Counted from the first letter of the stretch, positions 25,231 through 34,029 are shown. The stretch: DNA of 64,000 bases from Streptomyces aureoverticillatus (GCF_014649395.1 NZ_BMSY01000005.1:682001-746000), one strand, 5' to 3'. Notes: generated from the letters alone by a model not told the origin. Numbers and translations are program-made.

Positions 25231-26400
25231 CTACAGCCGCTGCAGGATCGTCGCCGTAGCCACCGCACCCCCCGCACACATGCACACCAGCGCGAACTCC
25301 TTGTCGGACCGCTCCAGTTCGTGGAGCGCGGTCGTCAGGAGCCGCGCCCCGGTCGCGCCGACCGGGTGTCCGAGGGCGATCGCGCCCCCGTTGACGTTCA
25401 CCTTCTCCAGGTCCTGCCCGAAGACCTGCGCCCAGCTCAGCACGACGGCCGCGAACGCCTCGTTGATCTCGACCAGATCGATGTCCTTCAGGGACATCCC
25501 CGCCTTGCCGAGCACGGCCCGGGTGGCGTCGATCGGCCCGTCGAGGTGGAAGTGCGGGTCGGCCCCGACCAGCGCCTGCGCCACGACCCGCGCCCGCGGC
25601 CGCAGCCGCAGCGCCCGCGCCATCCGCTTGGAGGTCCACAGCAACGCCGCCGCCCCGTCGGAGATCTGTGAGGAGTTCCCGGCGGTGTGCACGGCGGTGG
25701 GCATGACGGGCTTGAGCCGGCCGAGCGCGTCCATGGACGTGTCCCGCAACCCCTCGTCGCGGTCCACGAGCCGCCACATCCCCTGCCCCGCGGCCTGCTC
25801 CGCTTCGGTGGTGGGCACCTGCACCGCGAACGTCTCGCGCTTGAACCGTTCCTCGCCCCACGCGGCCTGCGCCCGCTCCTGCGAGATCAGCCCGAGGGAG
25901 TCCACGTTCTCGCGGCTGAGCCCCCGCTTGCGGGCGATCCGCTCGGCCGCCTCGAACTGGTTGGGCAGGTCGACGTTCCACTCGTCGGGGAACGGCTTGC
26001 CGGGCCCGTGCTTGGACGCGGACCCGAGCGGCACCCGCGACATCGACTCGACCCCGCAGCTGATGCCGACGTCGATGACGCCGCCCGCGACCATGTTGGC
26101 GACCATGTGCGAGGCCTGCTGGGACGAGCCGCACTGGCAGTTGACCGTCGTCGCCCCGGTCTCGTACGGCAGGCCCATCGTGAGCCACGCGGTGCGGGCC
26201 GGGTTCGCGGACTGCTCGCCCGCCTGGGTGACCGCGCCGCCGACGATCTGCTCGACGCAGTCGGCGTGGATGCCGGTGCGCCCGAGGAGTTCCCGGTAGG
26301 TCTCGCCGAGGAGATAGGCCGGATGGAGGTTGGCGAGCGCACCCCCGCGCCTGCCGATCGGCGTGCGTACGGCTTCGACGATGACAGGTTCAGCAGCCAC
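25231..26400 (-). CDS. fadA5: FadA5-type steroid 3-ketoacyl-CoA thiolase
   Basis: A 389-residue thiolase from GTG 26398-26400. Active-site features are the nucleophilic Cys in TTVNCQCGSSQQA, the NEAF motif in VEINEAFAAVVLSWAQ, the His in GGAIALGHPVGATGAR and the second Cys in LVCMCAGGAV. QCGSSQQASH, DLPNQFEAAERIA and VHTAGNSSQISDGAAA closely follow recalled mycobacterial FadA5, which removes acetyl-CoA from the steroid side chain. The CYP125-like gene is divergently transcribed, as in mycobacteria. KstR box D lies 57 bases upstream. Confidence 0.88.
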   Translation of the reverse strand: MAAEPVIVEAVRTPIGRRGGALANLHPAYLLGETYRELLGRTGIHADCVEQIVGGAVTQAGEQSANPARTAWLTMGLPYETGATTVNCQCGSSQQASHMVANMVAGGVIDVGISCGVESMSRVPLGSASKHGPGKPFPDEWNVDLPNQFEAAERIARKRGLSRENVDSLGLISQERAQAAWGEERFKRETFAVQVPTTEAEQAAGQGMWRLVDRDEGLRDTSMDALGRLKPVMPTAVHTAGNSSQISDGAAALLWTSKRMARALRLRPRARVVAQALVGADPHFHLDGPIDATRAVLGKAGMSLKDIDLVEINEAFAAVVLSWAQVFGQDLEKVNVNGGAIALGHPVGATGARLLTTALHELERSDKEFALVCMCAGGAVATATILQRL

Positions 26401-26456
26401 AGCTCATCCTCTCCCTCCGCATCACGCGGGGCGTCCCGGCATCCCGCGCGCGATAA

Positions 26457-26472
26457 CTAGTACGCGTTCTAG
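26457..26472. promoter_or_regulatory. KstR-type operator, box D, in the thiolase/P450 divergent region
   Basis: CTAGTAC-GC-GTTCTAG within the longer palindrome ATAACTAG...CTAGTTAT (26453-26476), with only one mismatched pair. It is the most symmetric of the four boxes. It sits 57 bases upstream of the thiolase start and 174 bases upstream of the P450 start. Confidence 0.75.
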
Positions 26473-26578
26473 TTATGTCCAGCAGTCTGCTGACCCCGAC
26501 CCCGCTCCCGCAAGGGTCGTGCACACACCGCACGCACGACCGGCACCCAAAGGGATGCCGTCACGGGCCTTGCCACTT

Positions 26579-26636
26579 GTAGAACCCGTTACTACGTTGC
26601 GACCCATCTCCTGATGGCCCGTCAGACGAACGTCTG
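26579..26636 (+). promoter_or_regulatory. Cluster of inverted repeats directly upstream of the P450 gene
   Basis: Three elements lie in 58 bases. GTAGAACCCGTTACTAC (26579-26595) is a degenerate KstR-like box with one inserted base. CTGATG-GCC-CGTCAG (26611-26625) is a near copy of the LLM-gene palindrome. The perfect CAGACG-AA-CGTCTG (26623-26636) ends 9 bases before the ATG and overlaps the ribosome-binding region. They may be operators, or the last may be an RNA hairpin limiting translation. Confidence 0.4.
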
Positions 26637-26645
26637 GAGCTGCCG

Positions 26646-27890
26646 ATGTCCTGTCCCGCGCTGCCCGACGGGTTCGACTTCACCGATCCCGATGTGCTCC
26701 AAGACCGCGTGCCCTTCCCGGAGTTCACGCGGCTGCGGCAGTCGGAGCCGGTGCGCTGGATCGCCCAGCGGCCCGGCATCTCCGGCTTCGACGACGCCGG
26801 CTACTGGGCCGTGACCCGGCACGCGGACGTCAAGTACGTGTCCACGCACCCGGAGTTGTTCTCCTCGAACCTCAACACCGCGGTCATCCGCTTCAACGAG
26901 TCGATCAGCCGCGACCAGATCGAGGTCCAGAAGCTCATCATGCTCAACATGGACCCGCCCGAGCACACCCGGGTCCGCCAGATCGTGCAGCGCGGCTTCA
27001 CCCCGCGCGCCATCCGCTCCCTGGAGGACGCGCTGCGCAGCCGCTCGCACCGGATCGTCGAGACGGCCCTGGAGAGCGCCGACGAGAACGGCTCCTTCGA
27101 CTTCGTCACCCGGGTCGCCGTCGAACTCCCCCTCCAGGCCATAGCCGAGCTCATCGGCGTACCCCAGGAGGACCGCTCGAAGATCTTCGACTGGTCCAAC
27201 AAGATGGCGGCGTACGACGACCCGGAGTACGCGATCACCGAGGAGGTCGGCGCCGAGGCCGCCATGGAGATCGTGAGCTACGCGATGAACCTGGCAGCCG
27301 CCCGCAAGGAGTGCCCGGCCAAGGACATCGTCAGCCAGCTGGTGGCGGCCGAGGACGAAGGCAACCTGTCCTCCGACGAGTTCGGGTTCTTCGTCATCCT
27401 GCTGGCCGTCGCGGGCAACGAGACCACCCGCAACGCCATCACCCACGGCATGCACGCCTTCCTCACCCACCCCGACCAGTGGGAGCTGTTCAAGCGCGAG
27501 CGGCCGGTGACGACCGCCGAGGAGATCGTGCGCTGGGCCACGCCCGTGGTGTCGTTCCAGCGCACCGCGACCCAGGACACCGAACTCGGGGACGCGCGGA
27601 TCAAGAAGGGCGACCGCGTCGGAATCTTCTATTCCTCCGCCAATCACGATCCCGAAGTCTTCGAGAATCCCGAGGTGTTCGACATCACCCGGGACCCGAA
27701 CCCGCATCTCGGCTTCGGCGGCGGAGGCCCGCACTTCTGCCTCGGAAAGTCCCTCGCCGTCCTCGAAATCAACCTCATCTTCAACGCCGTCGCCGAGGCG
27801 ATGCCCGGCCTCCGGCTTACCGGCGACCCGCGCCGGCTCCGCTCGGCCTGGCTCAACGGCGTCAAGGAACTCCAGGTCAGCACCCGCTGA
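26646..27890 (+). CDS. cyp125: CYP125-type cytochrome P450 (steroid C26/C27-monooxygenase)
   Basis: A 414-residue soluble P450 from ATG 26646. The I-helix motif is AVAGNETTRN, the ExxR is in EEIVRWATPV and the heme ligand is the Cys at about 365 in FGGGGPHFCLG. Stretches such as LPDGFDFTDP, LPLQAIAELIGVPQEDR, DEFGFFV and NLIFNAVAEAMP match recalled M. tuberculosis CYP125A1 nearly residue for residue. CYP125 oxidises the terminal side-chain methyl of cholesterol or cholestenone to start side-chain breakdown. The divergent FadA5-type gene and the KstR box support the assignment. Electron supply is probably the 3Fe-4S ferredoxin at 12960. Confidence 0.9.
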   Translation: MSCPALPDGFDFTDPDVLQDRVPFPEFTRLRQSEPVRWIAQRPGISGFDDAGYWAVTRHADVKYVSTHPELFSSNLNTAVIRFNESISRDQIEVQKLIMLNMDPPEHTRVRQIVQRGFTPRAIRSLEDALRSRSHRIVETALESADENGSFDFVTRVAVELPLQAIAELIGVPQEDRSKIFDWSNKMAAYDDPEYAITEEVGAEAAMEIVSYAMNLAAARKECPAKDIVSQLVAAEDEGNLSSDEFGFFVILLAVAGNETTRNAITHGMHAFLTHPDQWELFKRERPVTTAEEIVRWATPVVSFQRTATQDTELGDARIKKGDRVGIFYSSANHDPEVFENPEVFDITRDPNPHLGFGGGGPHFCLGKSLAVLEINLIFNAVAEAMPGLRLTGDPRRLRSAWLNGVKELQVSTR

Positions 27891-27902
27891 CCGGGCCCCA
27901 CG

Positions 27903-27941
27903 AGAGGCAGGGGCACACCCCTACGCCCCGCCCCTGCCTCT
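27903..27941 (+). terminator. Terminator hairpin after the P450 gene
   Basis: AGAGGCAGGGGC at 27903-27914 pairs perfectly with GCCCCTGCCTCT at 27930-27941 (12-bp stem, 15-base loop). Only weak T content follows. Confidence 0.75.
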
Positions 27942-28080
27942 CCTGGCCCAAGAGCCCGCCGGTGAACTCACCGAGGAATTCCGCCAAATGTTCACGTGAT
28001 CGGCAAGCCACGCCAACGTTTTCGTTACGCGAGGCGTCTTGAGGGGTGACCTTGCCCCTCCAAGACTTCGAACGGAAACG

Positions 28081-29712
28081 GTGACCGTGGTCTCTGCCGA
28101 CCTCTCGATCCTCCCGACCGGCAGTTCGCCCACGGAACGGAAGAATCCCCTCCGCGTCGTCCGTTCCCTCTACCGGCGGCACCGCATACCCGTCCTCGCC
28201 ACCGCGCCCACCCTTCCCCTGTACGCGCTGTGGGCGGCGTTCCTCGCCACCGGCGGCGGGGACCTCGCGGCCCAGCAGGCCTGGGCCCGGTTCGCGGACG
28301 ACCACGGCTCGGCGGCGTACAGCCTCTTCTGGTACGGCGGCATGCACACCGCCAACTACAGCCTGATATCCCCGTACTTGATGGCCGCGCTCGGCGTGAA
28401 GACCGTGACGGTGCTGTCCGGCGTCGCGGGCGCCTGGCTGGTCGCCGTGCTCATCGAGCGCTCCGGGGTGCGCCACCCGCTGTGGCCCGCGGTCCTCGCC
28501 TCGCTCGCCGTCTGGTGCAACGTGGCCTCCGGCCGCACCACGTTCGCCCTCGGCCTCGCCTTCGGGCTCGGCGCCGTCCTCGCGGTGCTGCGCGGAAAGC
28601 GCCTCACGGTGGCCGTGGCCTGCTCGGCGCTCGCCACCATGGCGTCGCCGGTGGCGGGCCTGTTCCTGCTCGTGGCCGGGGCGGGGTACTTCTTCGTACG
28701 GGAATGGGGGCGCGCCCTGGCCCTGCTCGCGCCGCCCGTCGTGGTCGTCGGCGTCACGACGCTGCTCTTCCCCTTCAAGGGCGAGCACCTGATGTGGGCG
28801 GACCGGATCTTCCCGCCGGTCTTCTTCAGCCTGGTCCTGGTGGTGGCGGGGCCGCGGGAGTGGCGGGTGCTGCGGTGGGGGGCGGGGGTGTACGCGGTGG
28901 GGACCGTCCTCACGTATCTCATCCCGTCCCCGATCGGCACGAACGTCGAGCGGCTCGCCGAACTCGTCGCGCCCGCGCTGCTGCTCGCCGCGCTGCTCAC
29001 CCCCGCGCTGCCCGTCATGCGCCGGCTGGCGCTGGTGACGGCGCTCGTCCTGTCGACGGTCTGGGTGGCGCAGAAGACGGCCGACGACCTGGAGGTGTCG
29101 ACGATCGTGCCGGCCTGGTCGACGGACACCCAAGCCGTCGTACGCGAACTGCACCGGCTCGGCGCCGACCGGGGCCGGGTCGAGGTGGTCCCGGCCCGCA
29201 ACCACCGCGAGGCCACCGCCCTCGCGCCGTACGTGAACATGGCGCGCGGCTGGAACCGGCAGCTCGACATCGAGCGCGGGCGGCTCTTCTACGACGGATC
29301 GTTCTCCGCCACGACGTACCGCGCCTGGCTCGACAAGTGGGCGGTCGGGTTCGTCGTGCTGCCGTCCGGCCGGCCGGACGGGCCCGCCCTCGACGAGGCC
29401 GCGCTGGTCAAGAGCGGGCCGAAGTGGCTGGAGCCGGTGTGGCGCGACCGGCACTGGCGGATCTACCGCGTGCGCAACGCGGTGCCGATGGCGTCGGCGC
29501 CCGCGTCCGTGGTCCGCTCCACCAGCACGGACGTGGTGGTGCGGGTGCCGGAGCGGGGCTCGGTGACCGTGCGGATCGTGTACTCGCCGTGGCTGCGGGC
29601 CGAGGGGGCGTGCCTGAAGCGGCACGGCGAGTTCACCCAGCTGACGGTCGAGACGCCCGGGACCTACCGGATCAGCTCGGGGTACGGTCGCCCGTCGCGT
29701 CCGGGTTGCTGA
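28081..29712 (+). CDS. Polytopic membrane protein, GT-C glycosyltransferase-like
   Basis: A 543-residue protein from about GTG 28081 (an alternative is GTG 28087). It has at least ten hydrophobic helices, for example IPVLATAPTLPLYALWAAFLA and VSPVAGLFLLVAGAG-like ASPVAGLFLLVAG, followed after residue 340 by an extracytoplasmic domain of about 180 residues (NHREATALAPYVNMARGWNRQLD, then GRLFYDGSFSATTYRAWL). It is sometimes labelled MFS transporter, but the layout with a soluble C-terminal domain fits polyprenyl-sugar GT-C enzymes better. The acidic motif of GT-C enzymes is not certain. The 3' end overlaps the convergent GT87-PAP2 gene by 41 bases. Confidence 0.65.
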   Translation: MTVVSADLSILPTGSSPTERKNPLRVVRSLYRRHRIPVLATAPTLPLYALWAAFLATGGGDLAAQQAWARFADDHGSAAYSLFWYGGMHTANYSLISPYLMAALGVKTVTVLSGVAGAWLVAVLIERSGVRHPLWPAVLASLAVWCNVASGRTTFALGLAFGLGAVLAVLRGKRLTVAVACSALATMASPVAGLFLLVAGAGYFFVREWGRALALLAPPVVVVGVTTLLFPFKGEHLMWADRIFPPVFFSLVLVVAGPREWRVLRWGAGVYAVGTVLTYLIPSPIGTNVERLAELVAPALLLAALLTPALPVMRRLALVTALVLSTVWVAQKTADDLEVSTIVPAWSTDTQAVVRELHRLGADRGRVEVVPARNHREATALAPYVNMARGWNRQLDIERGRLFYDGSFSATTYRAWLDKWAVGFVVLPSGRPDGPALDEAALVKSGPKWLEPVWRDRHWRIYRVRNAVPMASAPASVVRSTSTDVVVRVPERGSVTVRIVYSPWLRAEGACLKRHGEFTQLTVETPGTYRISSGYGRPSRPGC

Positions 29713-31948
29713 CGGGCCCGTCCGGGCCGCCCGACGGCTTCACGGCCTCGCCGTCCTCGGCCGCCCCGTCCGGGGCCACCTCGGACGCGACCTTCCGGGA
29801 CGTGGCCTTTCCGCTCGCGGCCTTCGCCGACTCGGCCTTCCCGGACGCGCCCCGCGGCTTCTCGGACGCGGCGAGGAGCTTCTCGGGCGTGAGCGCCTTC
29901 TCCGGAGTGGCCACGGCCTTCTCGGACGTGGCGAGCGCCTTCTGGGACGCCCCGCCGGCGGCCTTGACCGCGCCCCCCGGCCCCGGCGCGGGCCCCGCGG
30001 CGGCTCCCGCCACCGCCGGCTCCAGCCCCGTCCCCACCTTGAGGGCCTGCTTCACGCGCGGGCCCTGCAGCAGGTAGGTCAGGCCGAAGCCCGCGCCGAC
30101 GACGGCCGCGCCGCCGACCGCGTCCAGGATCCAGTGGTTGCCGGTGCCGACGATCGCGCACACGGTGAAGAACGGGTGCAGCAGGCCGAGGGCCTTCATC
30201 CACCACTTGGGCGCGAGGATCGCGATGGTCAGACCGCACCACAGCGACCAGCCGAAGTGCAGCGAGGGCATCGCCGCGTACTGGTTGGTGAGCTTCGTCA
30301 GCGTGCCGTAGTCCGGCTGTGTGAAGTCCTGCGGGCCGTGGATGGTGTCGATGAAGTTGAGGTCCTCCATCAGCCGCGGCGGCGCGAGCGGGTAGCCCCA
30401 GAAGCCGACGAGCGCGAGGATCGTGGCGAAGCCGAGGGCGGAGCGCGCCCAGCGGTACTGGGCGGGGCGGCGCAGGTAGAGGATCGCGAGGACGCTCAGC
30501 GGCACCACGAAGTGGAACGACGTGTAGTAGAAGTTGAAGAAGCTCTCCATCCACGGCGTCCGCGCCGTCAGCTGGTTGAACCAGTGCTCGATGTCGATGT
30601 GCAGGAACTGCTCGATGGAGTGGATCTGCTCGCCGTGGTTCTCGGCGCGCTCCCGGCCGCCGGAGATGGTGCCGCCGGTCGCCGCGAGCCGGGTCTGCTG
30701 GTACGCGGAGTAGCCGACGCGGATCAGGAGCAGTTCGAGCAGCAGGTTCGGGCGGGTGAGCACGCGCCGCCAGAACGGGAACAGCGGCACCCACTTCCAC
30801 CGCGCCGGCACGGGATCGGCGTACGAGGTGGGGATCGGCTGCTGGTACTCGGGGGCCGTGCGGGACAGGAACGGCACCATGAGGGCCGAGGCGAGCGCGG
30901 CGAGCAGGACGACGTTGTCGCGCAGCGGCTCCAGGACCGACATGTTCGGGAGCATCATCTTCGACGGCAGCGTCATCACCAGGACGACGGCGATGGGCCA
31001 TACGTACCGGTCGGAGGCCCGCTTGCCGACCCGGCCGACCACGGCGAGCAGCAGCCACAGCAGCTGGTGCTGCCAGCTCGTCGGGGACACCGCGACGGCG
31101 ACGCAGCCGGTGAGGGCGACGGCGAGCAGCAGCTGGCCGTCGCGGGCGTACCGCACCGCGCGGCGCAGGCCGAGGACGGCGACGGCGGCGCTCAGGGCCA
31201 GGAAGAGCCCTATTTCGAGCGGTCCCTCCAGGCCGAGGCGGAGCAGGGCGCCGTGCAGCGACTGGTTGGCGTTGGCGTCCGGGTTGGCGCCGAGCCCGGC
31301 GCCCGCCAGGTGGTGCACCCAGTACGTCGACGAGTCGTGCGGCATGGCCGCCCAGGCGACGGCGGTGGCGGCGGCGAAGGTCGCGCCGAGGGAGCCGACG
31401 GCCTTCTTGCGTCCGGTGAACCACAGCAGCGGCGCGAACAGCAGCACCGTGGGCTGCAGGGCCGCGGCGAGGCCGATGAGGATGCCGCTGGCCCGCTCCC
31501 CGCGCACGGCGAAGCAGCCGAGGAGCACGAGCAGGACCGGGATGATGCTGGTCTGGCCCAGGTGCAGGGTGTTGCGCACCGGCAGGGACAGCATCAGCAG
31601 GCTGATCGCGACCGGGGCGGCGAGCAGGGAGGTGCGGCGCGAGACGGGCTGCGGCAGCGCGCGGGCGGCGACCAGGCCGAGAACGACGACGAGGCCGAGG
31701 GTGCCGAAGGTCCAGGCCCAGCCGAGCGCCTGCTCGGCGGAGTTGGCGAACGGCTTGAGGACCAGACCGGCGAAGGGGGTGCCGGTGAACTTGTCCGCGT
31801 CGTACAGCGAACCCTTCACATGCAGCACGCCGTGGGGCCCGATCCAGGTCTCCAGGTCCGTCAGGCGCTCGCCCTTGGGGGTGCGCAGGACGACGGCCAC
31901 CTGCCGCACGGCGAGGACGGCGGCGATCAGCCAGAGGGCGACACGCAT
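29672..31948 (-). CDS. Bifunctional GT87 mannosyltransferase-like / PAP2 phosphatase fusion
   Basis: About 758 residues if ATG 31946-31948 is used; GTG 32029 would add 27 residues. The N-terminal 400 residues are a polytopic GT87/DUF2029 domain (NTLHLGQTSIIPVLLVLLG, ANPDANANQSLHGALLRL, PTSWQHQLLWLLLAVVG). Residues about 440-660 are a PAP2 or inositol-phosphoryl-transferase-like domain with AMPSLHFGWSLW and GTGNHWILDAVGG, the His-containing phosphatase motifs. The last 100 residues are a Lys/Ala/Glu/Ser-rich cytoplasmic tail with repeated ASEK/SGKA units. It probably uses polyprenyl-phosphate sugars in glycolipid assembly. Confidence 0.82.
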   Translation of the reverse strand: MRVALWLIAAVLAVRQVAVVLRTPKGERLTDLETWIGPHGVLHVKGSLYDADKFTGTPFAGLVLKPFANSAEQALGWAWTFGTLGLVVVLGLVAARALPQPVSRRTSLLAAPVAISLLMLSLPVRNTLHLGQTSIIPVLLVLLGCFAVRGERASGILIGLAAALQPTVLLFAPLLWFTGRKKAVGSLGATFAAATAVAWAAMPHDSSTYWVHHLAGAGLGANPDANANQSLHGALLRLGLEGPLEIGLFLALSAAVAVLGLRRAVRYARDGQLLLAVALTGCVAVAVSPTSWQHQLLWLLLAVVGRVGKRASDRYVWPIAVVLVMTLPSKMMLPNMSVLEPLRDNVVLLAALASALMVPFLSRTAPEYQQPIPTSYADPVPARWKWVPLFPFWRRVLTRPNLLLELLLIRVGYSAYQQTRLAATGGTISGGRERAENHGEQIHSIEQFLHIDIEHWFNQLTARTPWMESFFNFYYTSFHFVVPLSVLAILYLRRPAQYRWARSALGFATILALVGFWGYPLAPPRLMEDLNFIDTIHGPQDFTQPDYGTLTKLTNQYAAMPSLHFGWSLWCGLTIAILAPKWWMKALGLLHPFFTVCAIVGTGNHWILDAVGGAAVVGAGFGLTYLLQGPRVKQALKVGTGLEPAVAGAAAGPAPGPGGAVKAAGGASQKALATSEKAVATPEKALTPEKLLAASEKPRGASGKAESAKAASGKATSRKVASEVAPDGAAEDGEAVKPSGGPDGPVSNPDATGDRTPS

Positions 31949-32221
31949 CGCTCCGATACGCGCGTCGGGTGTCCCGGATGCCCCCGCGCCAAAGGCATTC
32001 CCCGGTCCCCTGTGCTCAACATTCGCCACGCCCTGTCGGCCCTCCCGCCCCATCCGTCATCCTTGATCAAAGTGCCAGGAGATCCCTGATCTCGCCCAAA
32101 GAGGCTCGCATGCCCCTGAGTGAGACGCGCGCAACCCCCATTTCACCTGGCAGCCACACCGCTTTCTACCGGCTTTTCGGCTCCGGTGCCCAACCGGCCC
32201 GCGGTGGGCCCGGGCCCCGGA

Positions 32222-32297
32222 GTCCGCTCGCGAGCGGGCCTCCGTCCACTGCCGGGAGCGAGGGCGTGACCGTCCACGACCCGCGTTCACCGCGGGT
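32222..32297. other. Palindromes in a 547-base non-coding region before the MFS gene
   Basis: The gap 31949-32495 lacks a convincing gene. It contains the perfect palindrome CCGCTCGCGAGCGG (about 32224-32237) and a hairpin ACCCGCG-TTCAC-CGCGGGT (32279-32297). A plus frame around 32110 (MPLSETRATPIS...) has poor codon pattern and no site. The region probably holds the promoters of the divergent GT87-PAP2 and MFS genes. Confidence 0.4.
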
Positions 32298-32495
32298 TCA
32301 CCGGGCCCGGCCGGTTTCCGGGCAGTTGCACGGGGCTCATTTGTGTGAGGACTCCGTGGACCCCCTGGTTCGGTTCCGCCGTCCGGGCGCGACATAGATC
32401 ACATACGGACCATGCCGCCACTGCCGGAAGTACCCCCGTTTGGCCTGAATACAGCGCGATTGCGACCCTGCGCGATCACCCCGCCACCACCCGTA

Positions 32496-34028
32496 ATGAT
32501 GGTTGCTGCACCTAAGGTCACCGGGGTCCATGTCGTCCACGAAAGGCAGGCGAGCGAGCCCTTGCCGACCGCGCAACACGTCGGACCCCGCACCCCCGTG
32601 GCCCCCTCCCCCGGCGGACCGGCCGGAGCCCACGCCGACGCGGCCCCCGGGCCCGCAGGGCCGGCCGCCGAAGCCACCGTCACCGACCCCGCGCTGGTCA
32701 AACGGGCCGTGAAGGCGGCCGCGCTCGGCAACGCGATGGAGTGGTTCGACTTCGGCGTCTACAGCTACATCGCGGTGACCCTCGGCAAGGTCTTCTTCCC
32801 CTCGGGCAACCCCACGGCCCAGCTCCTGTCGACGTTCGGCGCCTTCGCCGCGGCCTTCCTGATCCGCCCGCTCGGCGGCATCGTCTTCGGTCCGCTCGGC
32901 GACCGCGTGGGCCGCCAGAAGATCCTCGCCCTCACCATGATCATGATGGCGGCGGGCACGTTCGCGATCGGCCTGATCCCGTCGTACGCGACGATCGGCG
33001 TCTGGGCGCCGATCCTGCTCCTGGCCGCCCGCCTGGTGCAGGGCTTCTCCACCGGCGGCGAGTACGCGGGGGCCTCGACGTTCATCGCGGAGTACGCGCC
33101 CGACAAGAAGCGCGGCTTCCTCGGCAGCTGGCTGGAGTTCGGCACCCTCGCCGGATACATCGGCGGCGCGGGCCTGGTGACGCTGATGACGGCCCTGCTG
33201 TCCAGCGAGGACCTGCAGTCCTGGGGCTGGCGCATCCCGTTCCTGATCGCGGGACCCATGGGCCTCATCGGCCTCTACCTCCGCATGCGCCTGGAGGAGA
33301 CCCCGGCGTTCGCGGCCGAGCTGGACAAGGCCCACAAGGACGAGCGGACGCGGCCCAAGGTGCGGGTGCGGGACATGGTGACGGGCCAGTGGCGGGCCCT
33401 GCTGCTCTGCGTGGGCCTGGTCCTGGTCTTCAACGTCACGGACTACATGCTCCTGTCGTACATGCCGAGCTACCTCACCAGCGAGCTGAACTACGACGAG
33501 ACGCACGGGCTGCTCGTCATCCTCGTGGTGATGGCCCTGATGATGTGCGCCCAGCCGTTCGTCGGCGCGCTCACCGACCGGGTCGGCCGCCGCCCCGTCA
33601 TCGCCGCGGGCTGCGCGGGCTTCCTGCTCCTGTCCGTCCCCGCCCTGCTCCTGATCCGCGACGGCTCCCTGTGGGCCATCGGCCTCGGCCTGTCCGCACT
33701 CGGGCTGCTCCTGGTCTGCTTCACGGCGTCCATGCCGTCGGCTCTGCCCGCCCTCTTCCCCACCCCCGTGCGCTACGGCTCCCTGTCCATCGGCTTCAAC
33801 GTCTCCGTGTCCGTCTTCGGCGGGACGACTCCGCTGGTGGTCACGGCGCTGATCGGGGCGACGGGGGACGTGATGATGCCCGCCTACTACATGATGGCCG
33901 CGGCCGTCGTCGGCGGCGTCGCCGTCTGGTACATGACGGAGTCCGCGGGACGGCCACTGCCGGGGTCGCCTCCGGCGGTGGAGACGGAGGCGGAAGCGCG
34001 GGTGCTGCGGTCGGGCGCGGCTGCGTAG
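32496..34028 (+). CDS. MFS transporter of the metabolite:H+ symporter (ProP-like) family
   Basis: About 510 residues; the start is uncertain (ATG 32496/32499, or TTG 32562 with GGCAGGCGAGC before it). After a Pro/Ala-rich lead, the MHS signature NAMEWFDFGVYSYIAVTLGK starts helix 1. The loop 2-3 motif appears as GPLGDRVGRQKIL, and a second copy as GALTDRVGRRPVI, with twelve hydrophobic segments in all. Relatives carry proline/glycine-betaine, citrate or dicarboxylates, so the substrate is open. It is monocistronic and followed by a mosaic repeat. Confidence 0.85.
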   Translation: MMVAAPKVTGVHVVHERQASEPLPTAQHVGPRTPVAPSPGGPAGAHADAAPGPAGPAAEATVTDPALVKRAVKAAALGNAMEWFDFGVYSYIAVTLGKVFFPSGNPTAQLLSTFGAFAAAFLIRPLGGIVFGPLGDRVGRQKILALTMIMMAAGTFAIGLIPSYATIGVWAPILLLAARLVQGFSTGGEYAGASTFIAEYAPDKKRGFLGSWLEFGTLAGYIGGAGLVTLMTALLSSEDLQSWGWRIPFLIAGPMGLIGLYLRMRLEETPAFAAELDKAHKDERTRPKVRVRDMVTGQWRALLLCVGLVLVFNVTDYMLLSYMPSYLTSELNYDETHGLLVILVVMALMMCAQPFVGALTDRVGRRPVIAAGCAGFLLLSVPALLLIRDGSLWAIGLGLSALGLLLVCFTASMPSALPALFPTPVRYGSLSIGFNVSVSVFGGTTPLVVTALIGATGDVMMPAYYMMAAAVVGGVAVWYMTESAGRPLPGSPPAVETEAEARVLRSGAAA

Positions 34029-34029
34029 C

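Noticed and set aside
31969..32397. Plus-strand ORF in the gap before the MHS transporter
   Set aside because: It has a low-complexity product, overlaps the GT87-PAP2 start region, and shows no ribosome-binding site or domain.
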